From Corallococcus silvisoli (GTDB taxonomy: Bacteria; Myxococcota; Myxococcia; Myxococcales; Myxococcaceae): a stretch of 64,000 bases of DNA. Below the pieces are notes generated by a model that was not told the origin of the DNA, searched no databases, and worked only from the letters and a program-made list of their open reading frames with translations. Shown here piece by piece: positions 35,409 through 44,305 of this stretch. Location: positions 434,001 through 498,000 of the forward strand of contig NZ_JAAAPJ010000006.1 in the NCBI RefSeq assembly GCF_009909145.1. The letters are read 5' to 3'. Position numbers and translations under genes: made by a program. Positions within the stretch are counted from its first letter, which is position 1; the number at the start of each line of letters is the position of its first letter.

Positions 35409-37676
35409 CTACAGCGAGTTGACGAACTTCAACAGCGCGTTGCGATCCGCGGCGCTGAGGTTCACGAAGGCCTGCTTGGCGGCCTCGCCCTCGCCGCCGT
35501 GCCAGAGGATGGCCTCGGTGACGCTGCGCGCGCGGCCGTCGTGCAGGTACGCCTCACCGCCGCTGACGCCCGCCGTCAGGCCAATGCCCCAGAGCGGCGG
35601 CGTGCGCCACTCGGCGCCCGTGGCCTGCCCTTCCGGGAGGTTGTCCGCCAGCCCCGTGCCCATGTCATGCAGCAGCAGGTCCGTGTACGGGTGGATGGTC
35701 TGGTTGCGGAACTCGTTCATCGCGGCGTACGGGCTGGTGGTCAGCGTGGGCGCGTGGCACTTCGCGCAGCCCGCGTTGGTGAACACCGTCTCCCCCTGGA
35801 GCGCCGTCGCGTCCGAGTGGTCGCGGCGCGCCGGGACGCCCAGCAGGCTGATGTAGCGGGTGAGCTTGTCCAGGTCGGAGTCGGAGAGCTCCACGCTGCT
35901 GCCCGCGCAGCCCTGCTGCGACGTGCCGCAGTCCAGCGTCTTGAACACGTTGGACGTCACGCCCATGTCGCTGTTGAGCGCCTCGGCCACCTGGTGCTTC
36001 ACGCGCGCGGACGCCGCCTTCCAGCCGAAGCGGCCCAGGCGCGTGACGCCCGTCTCCGGGTCCTGCACCGTCTGCATGCGGCCGGAGATGCCGTCGCCAT
36101 TGGCGTCGTTCGGGTCCGCCAGGCCGGCGATCTGCGACTCCGGCACCGCCTCCAGCAGGCCCATGCCAATCAGCTGCGGCGTGATGCGCGGCGAGAAGTT
36201 CGTCGGCGTCACGTTGAGGAAGCTGTAGTTGGGCTTGCGCAGCTGATACCCCGTGCCGTCGCGCAGCGTGCCGCTCGTCGTCGTCCAGCTGGCGATGCGC
36301 ACGTCCGCCTCCGGCGTGCCGCTGACCGCGCGCGACTGCAAGCGGAAGCCCAGCGCCGGGTCCACCGTCACGGTGGTGCCGTTCACCTTGCCCACCTTCA
36401 CCACGTAGTTGTCGAGCGTGGTGTTCGTGGTCGTGGGCGGCAGGCCCCGGCCGTTCTGCTTGTGGCAGGAGACGCAGGACACGTTGACGTAGCTGTTGCC
36501 CAGCTTGCCCACCTGCGCCGTGAAGATGGGGTTGTCCGGCTCCGAGTGGCTGCCGTCGCGGAAGTTCGTGTGGTGCAGGCGGCGACCCTCCACGAAGGGC
36601 TGCGCGTTCACCGGGGCCAGGTTGGTGGCCATCTGGAGGAAGCGGTTGTCCGGCTCGTTGGAGAACGGCGTGTGCAGCGTGCCGCGGCCGCCCGCCCAGG
36701 CCTTCTCCGGCAGCGGGTAGGAGTCGCGCAGGCTGCCCTGGCCCTCGAAGGGCACGATGCCGCCCTGGCCCACGATGTAGAGCATCGCCGTGGCGTAGTA
36801 GTTGAAGCGGCCTTCCACCGGCTGCTGGAGGAACACGCCAACCTCCAGCTCCATCCGGTCACCCACGCGGATGGCGCGGCCTTCCTTGGCGTTGTAGTTC
36901 ACCGACGCCGTGTACTTGTAGTCATTCACCCGCGCGAAGTCCGCGTTGTGCCAGTACTCCGCCACCGTGTTGATGCCGCGGAAGAACGCGCGGAAGTTCG
37001 GCGCGTCGTAGGGATAGATGGTGTAGAGGTTGACGGTGATGTTGCTGCCGCCCTTCGCCACCTCATCCACGATCTCGACCCAGTGGGTGCGCTTCTCGAA
37101 GTACAGCCTCAGGTAGTGGTCGTACGCCTGATACATGTCCTCGCGCATGTGGCGGTCGCGAACGCGGTCGCCCACGCGGGTGATGATGGCCGTGCCGGTG
37201 GTCTCGACCGTGGCCGGCTCCAGCGCCGTGGTGCTGGTGAACAGCGGCACCACGGGCCCCGCGTCTCCGTTGGGAGGAGGACCGGCGTCCACGCCCGTGC
37301 CCGCGTCGGTGCCGGTGCCCGCGTCGGTGCCACCCCCGGTGCCGCTGTGCGTATAGCGCGTCCAGGTCGTGTCTCGCGCACAGGCGCATGACACGTCCCA
37401 GTACGTGTAGCTGTAGTCGATGTAATTGCCAGCGCTCAGGCCGGTGACCGTGTACTGGTTGCGGCCACCCGTCACCGTCATGCGGATGTTGAGCTGCTGG
37501 CCGTCGTTCAGCTTGTAGTGGATGTCTGCCCAATCCGTCGTATCGACGTAGAAGATGGCGGACGCGCCCGAGGGCGTCACGCCATAGGTGGCGGCTTCTG
37601 ATTCAACCGCCAGACAACTGACGGCCAGGAACGCGAGCACGGTTCCCGTGAGTCTGATTCGGCTCATGGTTGCGAA
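35409..37676 (-). CDS. Di-haem oxidoreductase (DUF1111-like) with N-terminal glucan-binding-like domain
   Basis: A 755-aa secreted protein. Signal peptide MSRIRLTGTVLAFLAVSCLA. Residues ~25-110 (GASAIFYVDTTDWADIHYKL, NIRMTVTGG, YIDYSYTYWDVSCACARDTT) match the pattern of CBM56-type beta-1,3-glucan-binding modules. A DAG-rich linker follows (GTDAGTGTDAGTGVDAG). The C-terminal part is a c-type di-haem protein with CVSCH and CAKCH sites and the DUF1111 style ending TPPLWGIGLTAGVSGGEAYL, DGRA. This predicts a cell-surface or secreted redox protein docked to glucan. The leader of ~160 nt upstream is A/T-rich; in-frame codons there lack coding bias. Confidence 0.85.
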   Translation of the reverse strand, partial: FATMSRIRLTGTVLAFLAVSCLAVESEAATYGVTPSGASAIFYVDTTDWADIHYKLNDGQQLNIRMTVTGGRNQYTVTGLSAGNYIDYSYTYWDVSCACARDTTWTRYTHSGTGGGTDAGTGTDAGTGVDAGPPPNGDAGPVVPLFTSTTALEPATVETTGTAIITRVGDRVRDRHMREDMYQAYDHYLRLYFEKRTHWVEIVDEVAKGGSNITVNLYTIYPYDAPNFRAFFRGINTVAEYWHNADFARVNDYKYTASVNYNAKEGRAIRVGDRMELEVGVFLQQPVEGRFNYYATAMLYIVGQGGIVPFEGQGSLRDSYPLPEKAWAGGRGTLHTPFSNEPDNRFLQMATNLAPVNAQPFVEGRRLHHTNFRDGSHSEPDNPIFTAQVGKLGNSYVNVSCVSCHKQNGRGLPPTTTNTTLDNYVVKVGKVNGTTVTVDPALGFRLQSRAVSGTPEADVRIASWTTTSGTLRDGTGYQLRKPNYSFLNVTPTNFSPRITPQLIGMGLLEAVPESQIAGLADPNDANGDGISGRMQTVQDPETGVTRLGRFGWKAASARVKHQVAEALNSDMGVTSNVFKTLDCGTSQQGCAGSSVELSDSDLDKLTRYISLLGVPARRDHSDATALQGETVFTNAGCAKCHAPTLTTSPYAAMNEFRNQTIHPYTDLLLHDMGTGLADNLPEGQATGAEWRTPPLWGIGLTAGVSGGEAYLHDGRARSVTEAILWHGGEGEAAKQAFVNLSAADRNALLKFVNSL

Positions 37677-37951
37677 CTCCAGTGGGGTGGATGGAGCGTG
37701 GGACGGCAGCGCTGCGAAGGGGACTTCGTAGCTCGTCCGAAGAAAGTCGGGATCGATCCCCGCTGCAAGGTGGGAGGTCGGAGAATTCGACTTAGGCGTG
37801 ATAACTGATAAATAAGCGAAATTGATGTCATCCATGATGCGCCGCGTTGTCTTGGTTTGACGCGTCGTGTTGGGATTCCCTCCGCGAAGGGCGGCGTGCG
37901 AGGGCGGCGGGGGATGGGGCGGCGCGGCGGGGGTGGGTAGACTGCGGGGCC

Positions 37952-38602
37952 ATGCGCTTCCAGCCACCGTGGGGTGGGGCCTTCCGGCTCGACACCTTCT
38001 TCCACCGCACTCCCGAGGCCCTGTCCGAGGAGACGACGGCGACCATCCGCTCGGCCATCCTGGGCTCGTCGCTCCTGGGAGAGTCGAACCTGTCGGGGCA
38101 GTTCTCCGGGACGTACGGCTTCTCGCTGACGTTCCGCCGGGAGGCGCTGCCGGACGTCACGCGGCGCTTCCCCGCGTTCGCGCCGTTCCTGGCGAAGACG
38201 CTCCTGCCGGAGTGCAACGCCTTCCTGCTCAACCCGCTGCTGGTGGGGCGGGGCCGGGGCGTCGCGGCGCACATCGACCGGAGTCTTGAATTCTACGGTC
38301 CGAGTATCGGCTGCCCGGTGGCGGTGAGTGTCTTGTATGTCCAGGTTCCGAAGGAACTCCGGGGCGGGGCGCTGCGGCTGTACCACCGGGGAGGTCCGGT
38401 GGCGGAGCTCGCGCCCCAGGAGCGGGCGCTGGTGATGTTCCGGGGTGACCTGCTGCATGAGGTGGAGGCCATCACCTCCGGCGTGGAGGGGCTGGGGGAG
38501 TCGCGGATCAGCCTGGTGGTGGAGCAGTACCGGGCGCCGGAGTCGGAGCTGTCCGCCGTGCCGCGCTATGAGCTGCGCACGCGCTCGGGGGTCCGGGCGT
38601 GA
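37952..38602 (+). CDS. 2-oxoglutarate/Fe(II)-dependent oxygenase-like protein
   Basis: A 216-aa double-stranded beta-helix protein. The iron triad is seen as HID (AAHIDRSLEFYG) and the distal His in GDLLHEVEAITSG; the 2-oxoglutarate Arg is in RISLVVEQYR. GGALRLYHRGG is the usual strand between. The substrate is not identifiable. ATG 37952 fits the conserved start. Its TGA overlaps the next GTG (GTGA), so it is coupled to the SRPBCC gene. Confidence 0.75.
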   Translation: MRFQPPWGGAFRLDTFFHRTPEALSEETTATIRSAILGSSLLGESNLSGQFSGTYGFSLTFRREALPDVTRRFPAFAPFLAKTLLPECNAFLLNPLLVGRGRGVAAHIDRSLEFYGPSIGCPVAVSVLYVQVPKELRGGALRLYHRGGPVAELAPQERALVMFRGDLLHEVEAITSGVEGLGESRISLVVEQYRAPESELSAVPRYELRTRSGVRA

Positions 38603-39258
38603 GCGACCTGAGGATGGAGTGGAAGCTGCCCGCGCCGCCGGACCAGGTGTTCCCCGCCTTTGAACGGCCGGCGCTCATCCGCCGCTGGTTCGGCGCGCCG
38701 CCGGGCTGTCACCGCACGCACGCGCCGGATCCCGGCGCGCTGGGCCAGCCCTACCGGGTAGGGCTGCGGGACGCGGCGGGTCGCGCGTTCACGCAGGTGG
38801 GCTGCATCATGGCGGTGGAGCCGGGGCAGTCCCTGGAACTGGAGATGGACTGGGAGGGGGGCCCGGTGCCGCCGGGGCGCACGCGGGCGGTGCTGACCTT
38901 CCATCCCGAGGAGGGCGGCACGCGGCTGGAGCTGCGCCAGGGGCCCTTCGCGGACGACGCGGCCCGGGACGCGCACCGCGGCTACTGGGAGGCGTGCCTG
39001 GGACGGCTGGCGCGCGTGGTGGGGGGCGAGCCGGTGCCGTGCTTCGAGGAGTTCTGGGAGGAGTCGCGCGGCTACGTGGGGCCGCTGGCGGTGGCCGCGT
39101 ACGCGGTGCTGGCCGGCCTGCGTGAGGCGGGCGCCCCGAAGGAGGAGGTGGCCCGGGTGGAGGAGGTGCTCTACGCGCACCTGTCCCGGCTGCCGGAGGA
39201 CACGGCGGCGGCGCTGGGCGCGGTGCTCCAGTCGCGTGTGGAGACGAGCGACCGCTGA
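38599..39258 (+). CDS. SRPBCC/AHSA1-like protein
   Basis: 219 aa, GTG start overlapping the previous stop. Residues ~5-135 match the AHSA1/START-like hydrophobic-ligand fold (LPAPPDQVFPAFERPALIRRWFG, then MAVEPGQSLELEMDW and VLTFHPEEGGTRLELRQG). The last ~80 residues form a separate helical region not typical of AHSA1 (EEFWEESRGYVGPLAVAAYAV). It probably works with the 2OG oxygenase; what it binds is unknown. Confidence 0.8.
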   Translation: MSDLRMEWKLPAPPDQVFPAFERPALIRRWFGAPPGCHRTHAPDPGALGQPYRVGLRDAAGRAFTQVGCIMAVEPGQSLELEMDWEGGPVPPGRTRAVLTFHPEEGGTRLELRQGPFADDAARDAHRGYWEACLGRLARVVGGEPVPCFEEFWEESRGYVGPLAVAAYAVLAGLREAGAPKEEVARVEEVLYAHLSRLPEDTAAALGAVLQSRVETSDR

Positions 39259-39265
39259 GGCGGGG

Positions 39266-41143
39266 CTAGGGGTTGGTGCAGGCGCTCGGGAAGTCGCCGT
39301 TGCCCGCGATGGTGACGTTGCCCGGCTTCCCGCTGAAGGTCCGGTTCGCCAGGTCCCGCGCGAGGCACGTGGGCAGCGTGAGGTTGCCCGTCATGGTGAA
39401 GCCCTGCTCCACGGCCTCCAGCCCGTCCAGGCGCAGCTCCTTCAGGTTCACGTTGTCCGTCACGACGAGGAACTCGAGCCGGCGCAGGTCCATCAAGCGA
39501 GCCAGCGTCTCCAGGCGCTCGTTGTCGCGGACCGACAGGCGGTCCAGCCGCATCAGGTTGCCGAAGCCGATCAGGTCGTTGAGCATCGGGTTCTGCTCCA
39601 CGCTGACGCTGTGGGCGAAGTCGAGCAGGTCCAGGCCCGACACCGTCCGCAGCTTCGGGTTGTTGAGGACCGTGAACGACTCCGACACGGTCCGCAGGAG
39701 GGGCATGCCGCCCGCGGACTCCAGCAGGGCGTTGTTGCTGATGGTCACGGAGCCCGCGCGGACGAGCTGGGGGAAGCCCGCCGTCGTCTGGAGCCTCGCG
39801 TTGTTGTCGAGCGTGATGGCGCCCGCGGAGACGAGGCTGTCCAGTCCGTCCAGGCGGGTCAGCGCGCCGTTGCCGATGAGGGACAGGCTCTCGACGGTGC
39901 GCAGCTCGGACAGCCCGGCCAGGGACTCCAGCGCCGTGGCGCCGATCAGCGAGACCGAGCCCGTGGTTTGGAGCCGGGGCAGGGACAGCGTGCGCAGCCG
40001 CGGGTTCTCCTCCACGGTGAGGGCTTTTGCGAGACCGATGATGGCGGGGAACCCAAGGGTCTCCAGCCGCGCGTTGTCCAGCACGGTCAGCGCCCCACCT
40101 GGCGCCAGGGCTCGCAGCCCATCGAGCGTGGTGAGCAGCGGATTGTGCTGCACGAACAGGTCCCATTGCACGGAGACCATTCCGGCCGGGTCGCCCATGG
40201 AGGCCGTGGTCAGCTCCGCGTTCCTGTCCAGGGCCACGGTCGTGGCGAAGCGGAGGCCGGGCAGGTCCACGCGGGTGAGCAGGGGGTTGGTATCGATGCG
40301 CAGGCTGCCGACCACGACGGACAGCTCCGGCAACGCGAACTCCGAAAGGGTCTCCGAGTTGACGAACAGGTCCCCGTTCACGCGGGTGACACCCCGGAGC
40401 GCCGCGAGGTCCGTCGCGTTGCGCACCACGTAGCTCCCCTCGTGGACGCGGACGGGCTGACACACCGGGAGGGTGATCAGCTCCTCCATGTCGGGGTCCC
40501 GCTGGCCGTTGTCGTTCAGGTCGATGAAGGCATCCACGCGGACGCCGGGTCGTCCGCAGATTCCGCCAGCGGGCTCGGGCTGGACCTGCACCTGCACTTG
40601 GCGCTGCGTGTCGTTCAGGAGGCAGAAGTGATGGGAGGCCTGGACCTCCGAGGTGCCGAGGACGCCATTGCCATCCACGTCCTCGCCCACCTCCAGGATG
40701 GTCGCGGCGGAGCGACAGACCTCGCTGCTCAGCACCGTGCGGGTCCGGGTGCGCACGGTCGCGGAGCGCGTGCAGGCGGGGACCTCGCGAGTGACCTCCG
40801 TGTCGTCCAGCACGCCGTCGCCGTTCAGGTCCAGCCCCGCCTGGGTGACCTGCCCACCCTCCGGGCACTGGGCGCCGGGCGCGAGCGGCACCGTCCGCAA
40901 CAGCACCGCGGTGGCCTCCGCGCAGACGTACTCGGTGTGGGTGACCTCATCGTCCCCCAGCACGCCGTCCCCATCGCGGTCCAGGCCCGTCTGGATGGCC
41001 TTCCCGCCGTGGGGACACGCGGTGCCCGGGGGTTCAACCAGGACCCGGGAGCGGGCCTGGGGGGTGAAGGGCGTCAGGTCGAGCGGCGCGCACCCCGCCG
41101 CGATGAGGCAGAGGGCCATCCAGGTGTTCCAGGTCCGCCGCAT
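39266..41143 (-). CDS. Lipoprotein with EF-hand-like repeats and L-domain/LRR-type beta-helix
   Basis: A 625-aa predicted surface lipoprotein. The lipobox is LIAAGC (Cys ~19). Residues ~30-220 contain three GLDxxGDGVLxxxEV units (DRDGDGVLGDDEV, DLNGDGVLDDTEV, DVDGNGVLGTSEV) plus a degenerate fourth, each followed by a Cys, a calcium-binding-like pattern common in myxobacteria. The remainder is a long run of ~23-residue units with x-N-N/D-x-L-x-x-L turns (for example ALTVLDNARLETLGFPAIIG), as in receptor L domains. AGGAGA precedes ATG 41143. Converges with the SRPBCC gene (7-nt gap). Likely a recognition or adhesion protein (inference). Confidence 0.82.
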   Translation of the reverse strand: MRRTWNTWMALCLIAAGCAPLDLTPFTPQARSRVLVEPPGTACPHGGKAIQTGLDRDGDGVLGDDEVTHTEYVCAEATAVLLRTVPLAPGAQCPEGGQVTQAGLDLNGDGVLDDTEVTREVPACTRSATVRTRTRTVLSSEVCRSAATILEVGEDVDGNGVLGTSEVQASHHFCLLNDTQRQVQVQVQPEPAGGICGRPGVRVDAFIDLNDNGQRDPDMEELITLPVCQPVRVHEGSYVVRNATDLAALRGVTRVNGDLFVNSETLSEFALPELSVVVGSLRIDTNPLLTRVDLPGLRFATTVALDRNAELTTASMGDPAGMVSVQWDLFVQHNPLLTTLDGLRALAPGGALTVLDNARLETLGFPAIIGLAKALTVEENPRLRTLSLPRLQTTGSVSLIGATALESLAGLSELRTVESLSLIGNGALTRLDGLDSLVSAGAITLDNNARLQTTAGFPQLVRAGSVTISNNALLESAGGMPLLRTVSESFTVLNNPKLRTVSGLDLLDFAHSVSVEQNPMLNDLIGFGNLMRLDRLSVRDNERLETLARLMDLRRLEFLVVTDNVNLKELRLDGLEAVEQGFTMTGNLTLPTCLARDLANRTFSGKPGNVTIAGNGDFPSACTNP

Positions 41144-41253
41144 GGGTCGCTTCTCCTGCGCACCGGTTCGCTCGCGACGCCGCGACGACACCGGGCCCGG
41201 TTCCCTTCATACGACGGGAAGGGCCCGCCCGGGTCGTCGGAGCGAAGCCCTGC

Positions 41254-42864
41254 TCAGGACGCCAGCGCCTCCGGGGGAGGGGCGTGGGCGTCCTCCAGGG
41301 GGACGTGGGCCTCCGCGTCCTTCGCCTTCGAGATGCGCTCGTCCAGCTCCGCGGTGAGGTGCTCGAAGACCTCTTTGTTGAGCGTGCCCTTCTGGTAGGC
41401 GCTGAAGAGGGCGTCCTTCTCCACGATGAGGACGCGGCGGATGGCCTCCTGCTGCTCCTCCTCATGGAAGCGGTTGGACTGCTGCTTGAGCCCCGTGAGC
41501 TCCTGGGTCACCGCCTGGGCCTTCTGCTGGTAGTCGCGCTCCAGGGGCTCCAGCACGTCCACCGGAATCTCGCGCGAGCGGCGCATGGCCTCCAGCGCCG
41601 CGAGCGCCGCGTGGATGGCGCCCAGCTTGCCCCGGGCCAGCTCGTACTGCTCCTGGTACACGTCCTTGAGGCCGGTGATGCCCAGCTTCTTGAGCACCGG
41701 CGCCATGGTGAGGCCCTGGAAGATGATGGACAGCACCACCACGCCGAACGTCATGTTCACCAGCAGCTCCCGGTGGGCGAAGTCGTCCGGGAGGCCGAGC
41801 ACCAGCACCATGGACACCGCGCCGCGCAGGCCGCTCCAGGTGAGCACCGCGCTCCACTTCCACGGCATGCGCTCCGGCGTGAGCCGCAGCAGGCCGGACA
41901 CGCCGTAGACGACCACCGCGCGGCCCAGCATCACCGCCCCGTACGCCAGCAGGATGGGCAGCCATGACGCGAGCAGCGAGCTGAGCTGCACCTCCAGGCC
42001 AATGAGCAGGAACACCACGGAGTTGAGCGCGAAGGCCAGATACTCCCAGAAGCTCTCCACCGCGATGCGCGTCGTGGGGCCCATGCCCTCCTGCGCCGCC
42101 CAGTTGCCGCACAGCATGCCGGCCACCACCGTCGCGATGACGCCCGAATAGTGGAAGTGCTCCGCCACCACGAAGGACCCGTACGCGGCGATGACGGTGC
42201 AGGTGATCTCCACCATCGCGTCCTCCACGCGCAGGATGACCTTCGCCACCGCGAAGCCCACCGCGATGCCGATGAAGGCACCCATGCCGGCGACCTTGAT
42301 GAAGTCCAGCACCGCGCCGCCCGCGGTGAACTGCGCGCCGTTGGCCACGCCCACCACCAGCGTGAACAGCACCACGGAGGTGCCGTCGTTGAGCAGGCTC
42401 TCCCCCTCCACCAGGATGGCCAGCCGCTTGGGCGCCCCCAGCGCCTTGAACAGGCCCACCACCGCGATGGGGTCCGTTGACACGATGAGCGACGCGAACA
42501 CCATCGCGTGGATGAGCCCGAAGCCCTCCAGCGCGTTCATCCCCTTCATCGCCGGGGACAACAGCAGCGCCGTGAGCCCCATGGACGCCACCACCCCCGG
42601 AATCGCCAGCGAGGTGATGGCCAGCTTGTTCTTCCAGAACTTGCGGAAGTCGACGTGGAAGGCCGCCTCGAACAAGAGCCCCGGCAGGAGGACCGCGAAC
42701 AGCAGCTCCTTCGTCAGGTGCGGCGGCTCGAAGACGTGCACGATGCCCAGGCCCAGGCCCGCCAGCACCAGCGCCACCGTGTACGGAAACTTGAAGTAGC
42801 GCGCAGCGATCGCCACCGCTGTCGCGATGGAGAAGAGCAGCACGAAGGCCAACTCGAAGTGCAT
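41254..42864 (-). CDS. Na+/H+ (CPA1-type) antiporter
   Basis: A 536-aa polytopic membrane protein of the NhaP/CPA1 family. It contains FPYTVALVLAGLGLG, ELLFAVLLPGLLFEAAFHVD, the ion-binding SLIVSTDPIAVVGLFKALG (TDP) and EGESLLNDGTSVVLF (ND) motifs, and WSGLRGAVSMVLVLGLP. A soluble helical tail of ~120 residues ends the protein. It exchanges Na+ or K+ for H+ to control pH and salt. ATG 42864 with upstream TGGGGA is preferred over ATG 42912. Confidence 0.92.
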   Translation of the reverse strand: MHFELAFVLLFSIATAVAIAARYFKFPYTVALVLAGLGLGIVHVFEPPHLTKELLFAVLLPGLLFEAAFHVDFRKFWKNKLAITSLAIPGVVASMGLTALLLSPAMKGMNALEGFGLIHAMVFASLIVSTDPIAVVGLFKALGAPKRLAILVEGESLLNDGTSVVLFTLVVGVANGAQFTAGGAVLDFIKVAGMGAFIGIAVGFAVAKVILRVEDAMVEITCTVIAAYGSFVVAEHFHYSGVIATVVAGMLCGNWAAQEGMGPTTRIAVESFWEYLAFALNSVVFLLIGLEVQLSSLLASWLPILLAYGAVMLGRAVVVYGVSGLLRLTPERMPWKWSAVLTWSGLRGAVSMVLVLGLPDDFAHRELLVNMTFGVVVLSIIFQGLTMAPVLKKLGITGLKDVYQEQYELARGKLGAIHAALAALEAMRRSREIPVDVLEPLERDYQQKAQAVTQELTGLKQQSNRFHEEEQQEAIRRVLIVEKDALFSAYQKGTLNKEVFEHLTAELDERISKAKDAEAHVPLEDAHAPPPEALAS

Positions 42865-43130
42865 GAATCCCCAGCCACGTTTGTGCTCAAAGAGGGCGAG
42901 GATGCCATGCACGCGGGGCGTTTGAGGACCCCCTTCCGGTGAAAAACGAGAGGGTGCGGGGAGGCTGGCGCTGCCCCTCGTGGGCGGGGGGCCCGGTCGC
43001 CGTGCTCCTCCCCCCGACGGATTGCACGCGCTTGGTCACCGAGGAGTCTCCGCCGTCGTCCAGACTCGCGTGGTTCTCGGTGAGCGTCGCGGCAAGGTGC
43101 TGGCGCACGCGACGGAGGCGGGAGGCGTGT

Positions 43131-43967
43131 CTACCGGCGCAGCCCGGTGAACAGGTCGCCACTCCGCTGGATGTTGAGCCGCAGGTTCGTGGCGGCATTC
43201 GCGCAGGCGCCCCGTCCGGTCTCGAGCCGCAGCACGTTCCCGTCCAGGGTCAGGTCCCCAGCCGCCAGGCAGCCCGAGATGTCGATGTCCGCGAGCCAGT
43301 CGCCCATGTCCAGACTTCCGCCGAAGGCGGCGGGATGCTCCGAGAACTCCTCGGGCAGTCCCGTCGGCACGCCCCGGTGTTCGAAGCGCATGGGCTCGTC
43401 CGACTGGAAGGCGAACTCCAGCACGTGGAGCTTCGCCCGGTAGATGAAGTATGCGCGAAGCTGGAAGCTGGGGTGCTCCGGTGTCCCCGGGACCCACCGC
43501 GTGTCGATGGCGCGATAATAGCCGCGGGGGATGAACACCTGCTCGCCCCCCAAGGACAGGGGCTTGCCGGTGCCCAACTCCACGGGGCCCGGGAGGTGAA
43601 GCACGCCAGGCCGGCTCACGGGGGCCTCGCGAGGGCGCTTGCCAGGGGGCTCCGGCACGGAGTCCTGACAGGACATCTGCGGGGAGAGCACCTCCTCGTA
43701 GTCCTCGCAGCGCGCCGTGGGCGGAAGGTCCATCCGCAGGTCCTCCAGCCTGAAGGTCAGGGTCTCCAACGTGAAGAAGGTGCGGTCGAGCGAGAAGAAG
43801 GTGCTCGGGGCCAGGGTGAAGCTGCTGTAGTCCGAGGCCACCAGGAGGGTGTCCGAGTGGTAGCCGAAGTCGAGCAGGTAGGTGTTGTCGGGACCTCCGC
43901 AAGCGCAAAGGCCCAGGGTGGCGGCGAGGCCGACGATGCGGTGCCAGGAGCATGAAGGCATGGGCAT
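43131..43967 (-). CDS. Lipoprotein of 278 aa, unknown function
   Basis: Type II signal with a lipobox-like LGLCACGG (Cys at ~21 or 23). The mature part (NTYLLDFGYHSDTLLVASDY, MRMDLPPTARCEDYEEVLSP in part) shows alternating beta-like segments and no known domain. A late segment, DISGCLAAGDLTLDGNVLRL and GACANAATNLRLN, has two cysteines that may pair. No Shine-Dalgarno is visible at 43967 or 43961 (the next in-frame ATG). Divergent from the amidinotransferase-like gene. Confidence 0.7.
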   Translation of the reverse strand: MPMPSCSWHRIVGLAATLGLCACGGPDNTYLLDFGYHSDTLLVASDYSSFTLAPSTFFSLDRTFFTLETLTFRLEDLRMDLPPTARCEDYEEVLSPQMSCQDSVPEPPGKRPREAPVSRPGVLHLPGPVELGTGKPLSLGGEQVFIPRGYYRAIDTRWVPGTPEHPSFQLRAYFIYRAKLHVLEFAFQSDEPMRFEHRGVPTGLPEEFSEHPAAFGGSLDMGDWLADIDISGCLAAGDLTLDGNVLRLETGRGACANAATNLRLNIQRSGDLFTGLRR

Positions 43968-44305
43968 ATGGGAAGGGAATCGATGCTCGGAAGAGGGTGC
44001 GTTCGCCGGAGCCGGGCGCGTCGATGGAGGAGCCCGGGAGGGTTCACGCTATGCCGGTGGTGAGGCAAAGGGACGGACATCCCGGTCGTGTCACGGATCA
44101 CCCCTGAAATAGAATTGTTGCCGCGTGAACGTGAGTTTGAATTCCCTCTCAAGGACGTCCCTTCGCGTGGCGACCGGGTCGTCGTCTCGGGTCTCCGGTC
44201 GTGCTTTCCGGCGGAGAGCGGCCTGCGCGCTCCACGAGATGACCGGCGATGAGCGGTCCTGTTACCTCTGACAGGACCTGCCCCGGGTGGCCTAGAGTCG
44301 AACGG
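43968..44305. other. Divergent region lipoprotein / amidinotransferase-like gene
   Basis: 338 nt. An A/T-richer patch near 44105-44150 (AATAGAATTGTTG, GAATTCCC) is the likely promoter for the lipoprotein. A perfect inverted repeat lies at 44255-44278. No credible ORF. Confidence 0.5.
44255..44278. promoter_or_regulatory. Inverted repeat GGTCCTGT-N8-ACAGGACC
   Basis: A perfect 8-8-8 repeat that ends 27 nt before ATG 44306. It could be an operator or an mRNA hairpin in the leader of the amidinotransferase-like gene. Confidence 0.45.

Noticed and set aside
37677..37967. In-frame upstream extension of the di-haem protein
   Set aside because: A/T-rich codons with no bias, and the signal peptide begins at 37676; treated as leader/promoter DNA.
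39122..41398. A 758-codon open frame on the plus strand over the repeat lipoprotein and antiporter end
   Set aside because: Low-complexity shadow frame; the minus-strand genes carry lipobox, repeats and antiporter motifs.
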